From Aphis gossypii (lineage: Eukaryota > Arthropoda > Insecta > Hemiptera > Aphididae): a stretch of DNA of 64,000 nt. Below are positions 38,718 to 49,919 of the stretch, one piece after another. The position numbers and the translations under genes are program-made. The notes beneath the pieces were generated by a model, which worked only from the letters and a program-made list of their open reading frames with translations, was not told the origin of the DNA and did no database searches. The stretch's first letter is position 1. Each line of letters starts with the position of its first letter. Where the stretch lies: contig NC_065533.1 of assembly GCF_020184175.1 (NCBI RefSeq), forward strand, positions 51,002,351 through 51,066,350, written 5' to 3'.

Positions 38718-41700
38718 ATGATGGAACAAAAAAAGGTAAGTCAATTATTTTGTTATTTATATTATAGTTTTTATAAAGTGTGATGATAAATTGTAAAGTA
38801 ATCAATAGTTTAATAATAATTATGGTTAGGATTTTAAAGAAAATTATCTATAAAAAACTGTTGGGCACTATAAGTGGCACCGAAGTTTCACCTGGCCCCT
38901 CCTCTCCTTCAAAGATATAATCTGATTATCTGACCAAATTTTAAACTTGACAAACAATTTTTTATCACTTTTATTTTATTTTTGATAATCTTTCTATTTC
39001 TTTTCCAATTAATACGTACGTAAGAATTAATACATAAATGTATATATTGTAAAAAGCGGGTAAAGTTTTGCTGTACATTAGTACATTAAATATCTAGAGA
39101 AGTCACTGTTTATGGATGTGTTAAATTTTAATTCAAGAATATAAAATTATTCTATTAAAATAAAAAAAACAATTCTGAGTGAAGTCGTCAGTCTTTATTA
39201 ATTTATTATGATTAGGGCTAGGTTTTCTATGCGTGTTTTTCCTTGACTTAAAATTGATTGGTTGTCAAATTAATCATATCACGGTATAATTCGATTTTTG
39301 AATATATAATGAATTTTAAATTGTATTTACTCGTATCTAATGAACGTCTATAATAATTTATTTATTTGTAAATTTATTAAATTATTTAATATTATTTTGG
39401 TCAGACGACTTAAAGGATTAGGTAAACATTATGCATACGTTATTTTTATTCTCCATTAAAACAACGAGTTTTAGGCAATAGGCATAAATCGAAACATCGT
39501 TCCAGTCACCACTCATTCGTGTTTCAGAATTTGAAAGAACATAATCCTATCGTTACAGAAATATTCAATGTAAAAATAACTACCTACTTTAAATAAAAAA
39601 TAATCCTATATTATTTTTCTATATTTGGATAATTAATAGTTATAATAAATGGTTAGTAACTCATCATTAATTGTATGTAATTCTATGTGTATGTCCTGCC
39701 TATGTATTTTTGATATTTTCTATCTGCTATTATATTAACTTACGGGGAACCTTGCATTAAATTTTCAAGTTTTTTTACCCAACGAATAAAATTTTATAGT
39801 CATTTATAAAAAAAAAAAAACTAAAAAAGATTGAAATTTCTGTAAATAACTTGAAAAGATTTGAAAATTTTTGAAATAATGTATAGAAAATGCCTGTATA
39901 AACATTCTGTGAAAATTTCATGTTTCTACGGTAATTAGTTTAAGAGTTACACCAATATCTAAAATCGATTTTGCGTAAAAATTTCCGTTTTTCGTTATTA
40001 GATTCTGAACGAAGTGATGAATGTATTGATTTTACAATGGTGTGTTTTTTTTTTTTTTTTTTTTTTTTGTGTCTGTGTACAGCATAACTAGTCGAAATAA
40101 TGCTCCAATTTCAAACTATGGGGGTGGTTTCCGATGTAAAAGTGAATATCCTTGGTGCATTATAGAGGTAAAAAGTTAACATTTTCCAACAGTTTTCAAA
40201 AAAATCGAGAACAACAAAAAAAAAATGACGGAAAAACGGCAATTTTTACGTAAAACCAGTTTTCGACCAAATCGATTTTTTTTTATGGTTGTAATTCAAA
40301 AACTAATCACTGAAAATACTTGAAATTTTCACCAAATGTTCATGTCAGTAGTATCTGTATATAGTTAAATTTTCAAACAATTTTGACTTTTTTTGAGTTA
40401 TTTATAGACTACTGAAATTTTCAATTTTTTTGAGAAATTTTTTTTAAAGTGTCGATAAAAAATTTTTGGATGGCCAAAAAGTTTCGAAAATTTAATACAA
40501 GGTTCCTTATGAGTTGTTTTTATTAGCTAAAAAAAATTAAAAATCGTTAGTCACAATTTTTTTTTATAAGAGTTTATAGTTCAAATTTTTACGAATTCTG
40601 TCGAAAACGCGAAAATATGCAAGTAATTTTGAAGTTGAAAAATCATAAAATTGTTTTCTTTTATAACTAAGTTTTGAAAATTTGGTACAAGGTTCTCCAT
40701 ACATTTTTCTTCAAATATCTGTAAAAAAAACTCTACCGGATTCAGACAAAAAATTTTTATGAGTGTTTGAAATTTAAATTTTTACAAAACCACGCTAAAT
40801 AATGGTTTAGCCTCAAACAATTTTTGATATTTGTTATAATTCAAAAAGTATAAGTCGTAGATACTTGAAAATTTTACCAGTTATTTAGATTGGCATTTTA
40901 TTTACTTGATTTAATTTTCAAAATATTTTGAGTTTTTTTGAGCTATTTATAGACAACTGAAATTTTCAATTTTTCTGAAAAAATTTTTTTGAAGGGTCGA
41001 TAAAATTTTTTTGGCCCTATCGAAATACTTGAAAATTTTATACAAAGTTCCTCATATGTTATTCTTATAGTGATTAAAAAATTATAAGAATACATAAGCA
41101 CAATTTTTTTATTAGCATTTGAAGTTCAAATATTGACAAAAATTCGTCAAAACTATGAATACTTGCAAATTATTTTGTAGGTATATTTCATAAAAATTTT
41201 TGTATAAGTAGCTAAGAGTTGAAAATTTAATACAAGGTTTTTCATAAGTTTAGCTTACAATTATTATAAAAGAACTTAAATTTTGTTGTATTCAGGCCAT
41301 TAAAACATAAACCACCTTTTTCACCAACCACTAGAAATTATATCCTAGACAAATCGTCTTCGTTCAGAATCGTTTTTCATATACAATGATAATTATCATT
41401 GGATTCAAATTTAACACTCCTATAATATATAATAATGATCCATACGGCACCTAATGTACAGCAGAGTGGTACTCACTTGCCCGCTTTTTTTTTTTTGGTT
41501 TTAAATACATTGAATTTAGATGATATGGTCTGAATATAATTAGGCAATAATATTATTTTTATATCTACTTAACTTTAGAAAAGAGGACGCAAACCAGCGA
41601 TCGATTCAAATTCTATATTTAATGTTCTTGAAGAATATAAAACTGAATTGTTTGATAATGAAAAATTAAAATCGAATACACACCCAATATGGACAAAGAT

Positions 41701-44700
41701 ATCAGAAAAATTAAACTTTAAAGTCAAGCCTTTAAATTTATTTATTTCGGTATACAAAGATCTACATCACTTTCAAACAAAACTAAAGGAAAGTCTAAAT
41801 ATTGAACATACATGTATCGTAGAACAGACAACTGACGAAGAAAGTGTATCGAGTGAATCAGACGAAGACACCGAAGAAGAAAATATTGACAATCGTGTAG
41901 AATTATTAGATAGCAGAAGAGTTATCGATGATTCTACAACATTATTTAATTTTTATATTCCTTTTGAGAAGTACTTAGAGTTTAAACCTTCGATTATAGA
42001 ATACCGTCAAAAGCATAAGAGAAGAAAATACAACGTTTTCAAAAAAAATATTTGGTCAGACATAATAAATGATGCTTTTTTATCACAGCATAAGCTACCC
42101 TGCAACTTTATTTACAAAAGAAATAAAGTGTCTATTGATAAAAGTCGAAGTAATTATTTCTTCACATTTTATGCCAAGTGTAAAGATTGCGACAATAAAT
42201 TATTTGGATGGAGTGATAACGAACCAAATGATGGAGATCCACTTTATATCAATATCCGGACCAAAAATACTAAAGGATGTGAGTTAGAACATACAAGTAA
42301 GAGGCCACTGAAAGGCGAAAAACGGAATGAAATTGGAAGGCAATTATCAAAAGATCTAGCCAGTAATTGGAGACGAGATAATGTTTCTGATATGGAATTT
42401 GGCCGTATTTCCCCTCCGAATTTATACGGACTTCCAGTTCTCCGCAAAGCTAAACAGGAATATAAAGATAAAGTTTTAAGTATAACAGAAAAGTGTCCAT
42501 TTAAGTCGTTAGTTGAGTTGAAACATAACTCTCAATTTTCTGGTTCAATACATTCTATAAGTATTGATCCATTGATTGTGCATTACTGGAGTAATCACCA
42601 ATTAGTTATTTATAAAGATTTATGTAAATCTTACACAAAAATGTCTATTGATGCAACTGGTGGGTTGGTAAAAAAAATTAAGCGTTCATCTCTTAATTTA
42701 TTATCAAGCCACATTTTCTTGTATGAAGCTGTTGTAAATACTGAGTATGGACAAATACCGATCACCCAGATGATATCTGAAAAACAAAATTGTCTCACAA
42801 TTTACAAATGGCTTGGTGATTGGCTTAACTCTGGAATTCGACCACCTGATGAAGCTGTGTGTGATTTTTCCATGGCGCTTTTAGGTGCTATGTCAAGAGC
42901 ATTTTGTGACGGGATTAGTATCCGTTCTTACTTGGATAATTGTTTCAATATATTGGTAGGCCAAGATAGACAATTACCTCAATGTTTTATACGTATTGAT
43001 GTTGCGCATATGATGAAAATTTTTTGTCGTTTAAAACCTTTAGCTGGAATTAAAAACAAACATCTAAAAAATTTTTATGTCAGAGGACTTCGACTTTTAT
43101 TGACATCAAATGAAATGGACGAGTTCAAAAATATTTTAACAACATTATTAACTGTAATGATGAGTGAAAAAGATGGTTGGTTAGCAGTCAGAACAGAAGT
43201 CTATTTCTCCAGCTGAATCAAGTCGGGAATATATATTGAATTTAATTAAGGGTATTCAATTTGACATGGATAATTTATATGATGAAGATGAAGATATGAT
43301 TCCAAATGATGAACCAGTGTCTGAAGTTGAAGAAACTCCAGATTCCATTGGAGTGTTTTTGAATGGTATTTATATGATGTGTTCTGATAATGCTAATAAA
43401 ACGGGGGATCGTATTTCTGCTTATTATCTCCCTGACTTGGCAAAAGATGTAAAAAGGCTATGTAAATATTTTCCTCTGTGGACTGGAGTTATGAAATCGA
43501 AGTTTAATTCTCCATTTAATATCGCTTCCTCGGCTGCTGTTGAAAGTGATTTCGGAGAACTAAAACATAAGATTCTTCGTTTTGAAGCACAGCCTATGAC
43601 TGCGGATCGATTTGTATCCAAACATTTAATATCGATTGACAGTAATAGCAAGCTTTTTAGAAGTTCTCAGCTAAGAAACGAGGTACCAAAAACTTCTACA
43701 AATGAAAACAAAACAATAAAACAATTTAAACAACAAGAAATCGATTGGAACAACATTCATTTTGATGAACAAAGTGATCGATGTTCTGACAGTTCATATA
43801 GTTCAACAAAACATGATAATATTTCTATAAAAAATCACATTTCAGATACTGTTATAGACAATGCACAGTTTGCTGAGTCAGATAGTAGTGGCTCTGAAAT
43901 GTCTAAATCATCTTTAGATGTAACGGAAAATTGGCGTGGTAAAGGTAAGAATGAAGAATTAATACCGGCCATTAATGAAAAAAAACGAAAAAATCCAAGA
44001 CTGACAATGTATATGCAATCAGCCCCAGAAATTGATCAAATTTTAAAAAGAAGAACACGTTCTAATTTGAATACATTATTAGTTAATGGTAATGTTTCTA
44101 CACCTCTTCGTAGAATGAGAAAAAAATATATTGTAAACAACACTTGTCCTTTTGACTCTATTGCTTTTATAATATCTATGGCATATATTGACCATCCTGG
44201 GTATAAATCTTTTATAGATGCTAGTAATAATACTCTATTACAGTTTTGTAAAAATTTAGCAGTAAATGGTACAAGTAAAATATCCTATATGACACGCTTA
44301 GATATTCTTAAAGATATTTTTGAAGAACAAGAAAGCATAAATAATGTTAAAGTTATTGATGCAAGATGCAATGTACTATTTATGGTTACAAAATTATTAA
44401 AAACAGCTCCATCAGCAATTAATCGTATGATATGTTCTAACGATATCAACTGCCCGCAATCGACTAAAGATGTACCAAGTCCTACAGTTATTGTTCGGTT
44501 ACAAAAAAATAATATACAAGATTTGAATGATGCATTAAAAACATATGTATTTCCCAAAGAAATAGAATGCCCATTGGACCATTGCACAGGAACAGTGATT
44601 GGAACAATACACCTTCAATCACATTTATTTATTGAAACCGACGTCTTCGCTGATAATCAACAAATTCCACTTCGTGAATTTCCATTAGAATTGGTTATTG

Positions 44701-44988
44701 AAAATTCAAGGTAATTAATTTATATTTTAATAAATTGATAGAATTACTTTTCAATGCATGTTTATTTTGAAAAAATATTAATTATTTAATATTTATGAGT
44801 AAAAATTTTGTTATAGATACATGCTTTATGGTATTGTGGCGTATGGAATGGGTCATTATATTTCATACATACGTAGAAGTGACGGTACTTGGGAAACACA
44901 CAATGATCTACAAAAAAAAATCAAAAGATTTTCTTCAACGGGAGATAAAAAGGCGAACCCGCATTGTTTAGTATACATTAAGTTTTAA
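38718..44988 (+). CDS. NOF-like MULE transposase with C-terminal USP-like domain, three exons, one frameshift
   Basis: Exons are 38718-38735 (MMEQKK, donor GTAAGT), 41579-44710 (acceptor CTTTAG) and 44817-44988 (acceptor TTATAG). With one extra base removed the length is 1,106 residues, close to my recollection of Drosophila NOF. Residues 7-12 are an AT-hook-like KRGRKP. About 15-70 is a helical trihelix/MADF-like block, and about 90-110 is acidic. A C-x2-C-x29-C-x3-H motif (first Cys near 207) resembles the WRKY-GCM1/FLYWCH fingers of MULEs. The catalytic core has D364 in MSIDATGG, D435 in AVCDFSMALLGA, the D-x2-H motif IDVAHMMK (His near 483) and a Glu near 661 in AAVESDFGELK. After a Ser-rich linker, VNNTCPFDS and YGMGHYISYIRR (exon 3) resemble Cys and His boxes of C19 peptidases. 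The frame breaks near 43199, where the frame ends at the TGA at 43214. The other frame (SISPAESSREYILNLIKG) continues without loss. This may be a mutation, an assembly error or recoding. Confidence 0.88.
38736..41578 (+). other. Intron 1 of the transposase gene
   Basis: The 2.8-kb intron has donor GTAAGT and acceptor CTTTAG. Over half of it (about 39.75-41.5 kb) is a separate repeat. Without that the intron would be about 1.1 kb, so the repeat is probably a later nested insertion or an expansion. Confidence 0.7.
39745..41495. repeat. Nested long repeat with internal imperfect tandem units
   Basis: Blocks reading 'atttaatacaaggttc' and 'gttcaaatttt(t)ac(g)a' recur loosely (about 40490, 40680, 41030 and 41220). 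An inverted pair GATTCTGAACGAAG sits at 40001-40014 and, inverse, 41358-41371. A T24 tract lies at 40045-40068. Remnants of the family occur at about 3830-3975, 56090-56160 and 57850-57950. It has no coding capacity. The outer boundaries are approximate because I could not find a target duplication. Confidence 0.55.
44142..44988 (+). other. USP/C19-like peptidase segment at the C-terminus of the transposase
   Basis: The Cys box VNNTCPFDS (Cys codon 44145-44147) is followed by helical sequence. The His box GHYISYIRR with a downstream WETHND (His codon 44854-44856) sits in exon 3 across an intron. Order, spacing (roughly 200 residues) and local sequence resemble small ubiquitin-specific proteases. 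Whether it cleaves anything is unknown, as the residue assignment is by eye. It could also be a different papain-fold domain. Confidence 0.6.
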
Positions 44989-45207
44989 ATAAAACATAAT
45001 GGTGCATCGGTTACGATTATTTTTATTTTAAGTTTATTTGATTTTGATTTTATATTATGTACAAAGTACTTATGTATAAAGTATACACACAAGTTTTGTA
45101 TTTTACAACAGTAAATAAAGAAATATTTCAAAGGTTAAAAATTATTTTTATTTGAACATAATGTTATGTAGAAGCTTACAACTATAATATACAATATTAT
45201 TCTTTAT
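44989..45207 (+). other. Transposase 3' UTR and interior edge
   Basis: An AATAAA overlaps the region just after the stop codon (about 44988-44993), and another lies near 45114. AT-rich DNA then leads into the right inverted repeat. Confidence 0.5.
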
Positions 45208-46223
45208 ATTTTCACAAAATATTATTATATTATTTATCATTATGTATTTTAATATTATCAAATATTGTTTATAGTTTAATGAAAATGTATTATATTATTT
45301 CTTGGAAATTTTCACAACTTAACCATATGATGTATGATATTACTAGTATTTTTAACAGGATTGTGTTATATATTTGAATTGATTATTCAAAGTATTTTAA
45401 ATTTTCTTTTTATAGCTCTATACTAAATAAAAAAAATATTTTTTTTAAATCGACAAATATAAAAAATACACTGCAAATAAACACAGTACCTAATAAAAAA
45501 TATGTAAATATAAAAAAATATATATAATGGAAAAATCATATTATTTTTCTTTAAAACCGATCAATCCACTCTAATTCAAAGTTTAAGGGACCATGCCATC
45601 AAATGAGGGAAGGGCTTACATGAAGTTGCCCCTCCCCATAAGTATTTTGGTTTTTACGGGCCCCACGAAGGATTGCAATTTTTTTCCCGAGACATGCAAT
45701 TAGTTGCATAAAGATTGCAAAATTTTGATACCGGTTTGAAGTCCATGGGTCCATGTGGGGGGGGCTACGTGAAGTTGGCCCCCCCATAAGTATTTTGGTT
45801 TTTACGGGCCCCACGAAGGATTGCAAATTTTTTCCCGAGACATGCAATTAGTTGCATAAAAATTGCAAAATTTTGATACCGGTTTGAAGTCCATGGGTCC
45901 ATGTGGGGGGGGCTACGTGAAGTTGGCCCCCCCATAAGTATTTTGGTTTTTACGGGCCCCACGAAGGATTGCAAATTTTTTCCCGAGACATGCAATTAGT
46001 TGCATAAAAATTGCAAAATTTTGATACCGGTTTGAAGTCCATGGGTCCATGTGGGGGGGGCTACGTGAAGTTGGCCCCCCCATAAGTATTTTGGTTTTTA
46101 CGGGCCCCACGAAGGATTGCAAATTTTTTCCCGAGACATGCAATTAGTTGCATAAAAATTGCAAAATTTTGATACCGGTTTGAAGTCCGTGGGGTCATGT
46201 GGGGGGGCCAACTTCACGAACGT
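45208..46223 (-). repeat. Right terminal inverted repeat of the foldback element
   Basis: Inverse of 35898-37059, with only a few single-base or short indel differences outside the array. It has four 148-bp subunits, not five. The innermost and outermost subunits carry the same diagnostic variants as in the left arm, so the copy-number difference lies among the identical central units. Confidence 0.93.
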
Positions 46224-46232
46224 AGAGAGTAC
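46224..46232. repeat. Right 9-bp target-site duplication of the foldback element
   Basis: AGAGAGTAC, identical to 35889-35897. The sequence that follows (AGGTGCACCC) is what directly follows the related AGAAAGTAC in the uninterrupted copy at 51614. Confidence 0.9.
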
Positions 46233-46354
46233 AGGTGCACCCGAGTCCGTTTGCTTAGGAGACCCGAAGTAATATTAAGTAGGTACATTGATTATATTTA
46301 TAACAAACTATAAAACCATTCATTTTTTTTTTTTAATTGGTACTTCAAAATTGG
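46233..46354 (+). mobile_element. Right remainder of the MITE split by the foldback element
   Basis: Aligns with the uninterrupted inverted copy at 59863-60192 (GTTTGCTTAG, AGACCCGAAGTAAT, GGTACATTGATT, ACTTCAAAATT), then diverges near 46354 before the expected right terminus, so this copy is also truncated. Confidence 0.7.
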
Positions 46355-47592
46355 CCTGTCTCAAAGTAAACATGAGAGTTATTATACATGTATACTACAA
46401 TATTTTGTAAGTATTAATGATAAAAAATCAATAATTTGTGAGGCCTGTAGAGTGGTTGTTTATTCGCTAAAAAGTACTCTATTTTCAAAAACTATAAGGT
46501 TTTATTATTTTTATATGAATAACATACATTATATATATATTATATTATATAGGTCAACAATTATATATATATATAGCACCCACCACTAAATTATTTATCA
46601 ATGGCCGATGATTATATGTTTGACTCATGTATACAGACTTATTGAAACGTAAAATTAAAAAAAAAAAAATCCGATTTGTACGCTTGCGATTTTATGAACG
46701 ATCAAATAAAATAATGTATTTATTCATCGAATTACAACCAACGAGATATCTATATGGTATCATAAATTAAAATTCGGTCTATCGAACAAAAATGTGTTGA
46801 GATTAGTTGCGGTGTTTTTGAAAACGATCGATCAAAGTCTTTGATTCCGGTTTTTCATGTACTTCATGGCATTCATTAAATCCTTAAAAAAGTATAAAAA
46901 TTTGTCGACAAAATATACGTTTACATACTATAATATAATAACTGGAATTTCGATTGAAACGATGTTTACAAAAAAAAAAAAGTGGATTCTACTTAAAAAG
47001 TGACTTTGTACAATAATAATAAATGCATAGCTCAGAAACCTATTTTATTATTTACAAGATTATACGTTTGTGCGGTCAAATATTAAATTTGTTTTCACCT
47101 AGTTTTACTAATATTGGTATAAATTCATATCAAAGTGCTTGAATTCCTGGAATTACTTGAATAACCAGACCGTCTAACTCGAAATCAAACTGCTACCTAA
47201 ATTTATATTTTCCAGAAAAGTATTATACACTTTGGTGTTTATTAATTCAAAGAGGTCGTCTAGACACCCACATATGCTATCTTCAATCTTGTCTTACTAA
47301 CATATAACCTTGCAAATATGAGTTCAATAGTTCCAATATTGTGCTGTAGTTGTACTACGTTGTTAGTTTTGATGTATATTATAACTTATAAGAAGTATAA
47401 TATATTGATCTGTTATTAAATATTAAGATAAGCATAAGAACATTAACTATTTTAAAACGATGATATTGATTTTACTGCAATGATATATAATTTTTTTTTT
47501 TGTGAGTCATTTCGTTAAATTATTTTTTGTAGCTTAAAAATATTATTTGTAAGGCCTCAAAACTTTTACGTTATTACTTATTAATTATTAGT
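46355..47592. other. AT-rich non-coding stretch
   Basis: Nothing supportable beyond TA tracts and homopolymers. Confidence 0.4.
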
Positions 47593-48245
47593 GAAGACCA
47601 GATTTTGCATAAAATGCAACATTTGCTAATTTTCAACATCATATACATGCAGTCAATGAGTGTCCACAAATCATTACTTGATTAATTAAATATCAAAATG
47701 TTATAGTGCATAATACATTTGCAAATTCTGACGTTAGTGAATGTTCTGCATATTTTTGCATATTTTAACAAAAACCCGTACAAATATACACCTGACGATC
47801 CAAAAAGGTGTTGAGCAAAAAAAAAACAGATTATATGTACGTTTATATAATATTAATATTAATATCAAATATTTTGCATCTCAAAGAATATTCGGACGTT
47901 AAAAATAGGTTAGGTTATTGTTTTTCCAATTAACATACTCATTAAATTTTTCGCACTTTTTTCCTATTTATATAAGTATATCACCCCAATGTATCTACTA
48001 TTTAATTTTAATAAAATATTTTTTACAATGTATTGTTATGATTAAAAATTAAATTAAAATTTAACAAATTACATGATTGTATTACATATTTGTTATATTA
48101 TACATCTTACTTTTTGTTTATAAAAACTTAAATAAAACTAATTAAAAAAAAAAAAATTTTGCACGTTTTACATCTTTTTCTTGCATATTTTGACTTTTTT
48201 AGTGCATGTTTTAAAATTTAAAATGCATATAAATCCGGTCTTAAC
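47593..48245. mobile_element. hAT-like non-autonomous element, 653 bp
   Basis: The left end GAAGACCAGATTTTGCAT and the right end (inward) GTTAAGACCGGATTTATATGCAT are imperfect inverted termini. The flanking octamers TTATTAGT at 47585-47592 and 48246-48253 are identical, as expected for hAT. The interior shares TTGCATATTTT phrases with the MITE in intron 2 of the dynein gene and has no open frame. Confidence 0.7.
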
Positions 48246-48253
48246 TTATTAGT

Positions 48254-48840
48254 TATTATATTTTATATAATATTATAATGTACAATGACATTTTCAAAAT
48301 ATTTTAGAGTAATTTTAAGCTATTGCCCATATTTCATATTATATAACGAACCTATACATAGTAAGATGGTATTGGCTCAAAATCAATAACAATTATTGTA
48401 AATTTCTATTATTAAAATGATTAAAACGTCGTCGTCAAAATCAATTCAAACTACTTGCCTCGTATTACTAGTCACCACTCACCAGTGTAGTAAAACAGCA
48501 GTATATAAATAGTAAATATTGTGTAATTACGCAGGTACACACAGAGTAATATACATATAAGCTGACAGGCCATTCCCTCGACATCGTCTTTCGAACGCAA
48601 TAATCTATCGCTGAGTACAAAACATGGATTAAATTAAAAAAACAATATTGATATGAATACAAATTTAACTCGTAAAGTGACTTATTTGCCGTCTATCAAC
48701 AAATTCCACAACAGACCGATTTCCACATTTTTTACTTCCGTTAATCGATAACACACATAATATTATTATATTATAATCGTATAGGTTTGCCTCCGAATAT
48801 CGTTTTTGCTGCCGTCCTTGTCCCGCCGACGACACGACGT
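48254..48840. other. AT-rich stretch leading into a GC island
   Basis: No gene seen. Confidence 0.4.
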
Positions 48841-49093
48841 CTTCTCGGCGAATAACCATAGACCTTAATATTATACTCCTTATATTACGAGTATAAGGTC
48901 TCGGCGAGAATAACCGAACGACATCTGCGCGCGACGGCGGTGGCCCGCGAACGCCGGTCGTAACGTCGTACAGATGGCGCCACGGCCGACGACGCGGTCA
49001 CGCGCGCCCGCCGCCCGGATCGTCGACTCGCGACGCCGCTGTCCGCGGTCGACAGGTCCGGTACGACAGTGCGACGTCTTAGCGGGCGCCGGT

Positions 49094-49107
49094 TACCAGG
49101 GTCCCAT
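49094..49107 (+). repeat. TACCAGGGTCCCAT motif, copy 6
   Basis: In the CpG island, preceded by GCGCCGGT. The next copy lies 159 bp downstream. Confidence 0.6.
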
Positions 49108-49252
49108 GCCCTTTCGTCGTGCCGACGCGCGACGGACGCGAAGACTGGCCGCGGGGGAACAGCACCGGACCGAGTCGGACTCGCGGGTTCGGCGGCCGCT
49201 GGCCGAGGCGTCGTCGCCGCGAAGCAAGTCCGTTGCCGTCTCGCGGTGTGCG

Positions 49253-49266
49253 TACCAGGGCCCCAT
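49253..49266 (+). repeat. TACCAGGGCCCCAT motif, copy 7
   Basis: Second copy in the CpG island, in a context different from copy 6. Confidence 0.6.
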
Positions 49267-49620
49267 CAGTAGTCGGGCTCGGTCGACCGCGCCGCCGCCG
49301 TTCACCGTGCACGGCACGCGATGCCACGAAATAGACGGAAATCGTTCCGCGTCGGCGGCGCTATGTTTTATCGAATTCGTTTTATAATATTAATTAAATT
49401 CGTGCTATATCGTTAACGAGACTGGCGAGTTGAAACGGCTCTAAAAGCGGTCGTGTATTATTCTTTCGTCAACGTCCGGTTAGGTCCGAAATCGCTATGA
49501 TTTTTGAATTCGCGAAAAACCCCGATTTGCGCGGCGGCCGACCGGAAAGGCGTATTTCTCGTTTTGAAAATTTTCGTTTAAAACGTCGCGTTATCTCAAG
49601 AACGTATACACATTTTTTGA

Positions 49621-49919
49621 TGTATATAAAACCTATTGTCGGAAATACGCGATAAATTGCCATACGGTGTAAATCAATTTATGAAATCAAATATTATGTT
49701 TTCACATATTTTAAAAAAAGCCACTTAAGTGCATATATGATACCTTATAGACGTTTTTAAATTTTTCTTTAAGCATAATTTACGTAGGATAATGAATGGT
49801 ATTTTTTTCCTTAACGCTTTCGTCTACCGCTAGTGTTACGTGTCGTGTACATTATATGAGTTGTCAGATCTGTCTTCACGAGCTATTATTATTAATGATG
49901 ATTTAGTACCAGCTACTCG
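49621..49919. other. AT-rich spacer
   Basis: Nothing supportable. Confidence 0.4.

Larger units (their letters stand above)
35898..46223 (+). mobile_element. Foldback (FB/NOF-like) MULE transposon, 10.3 kb
   Basis: The ends ACGTTCGTGAAGTTGGCC and its exact inverse GGCCAACTTCACGAACGT are flanked by the perfect 9-bp duplication AGAGAGTAC. The terminal inverted repeats are about 1162 bp (left) and 1016 bp (right), each an outer tandem array of 148-bp subunits plus a roughly 400-bp unique inner part. The interior carries one three-exon transposase gene and a nested repeat in its first intron. Subrepeated long inverted termini, a 9-bp duplication and a NOF-like protein together are the hallmarks of the foldback branch of Mutator-like elements, known from Drosophila FB-NOF. 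The arms are near-identical, suggesting recent insertion or homogenisation between arms. The target is a MITE inside repeat block A. Confidence 0.93.
48841..49620. other. CpG-dense island carrying two TACCAGG motifs
   Basis: The most GC-rich part of the window, dense in CpG. Overlapping frames on both strands (largest 48974-49387, 137 codons, plus strand) are open mainly because AT-rich stop codons are rare here. Their Arg/Pro/Ser/Ala-rich products show no domain. A 13-bp hairpin arm pair (AGACCTTA/ATACTC versus GAGTATAAGGTCT) near 48863-48901 sits between two near copies of TCTCGGCGA-ATAACC, looking like a small inserted palindrome. A promoter role is possible but unproven. Confidence 0.45.

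Noticed and set aside
48974..49387. 137-codon frame in the CpG island
   Set aside because: Frames are open on both strands because the DNA is GC-rich. The product is Arg/Pro/Ser/Ala-rich with no domain, and the TACCAGG motif within it recurs in non-coding contexts in other frames.
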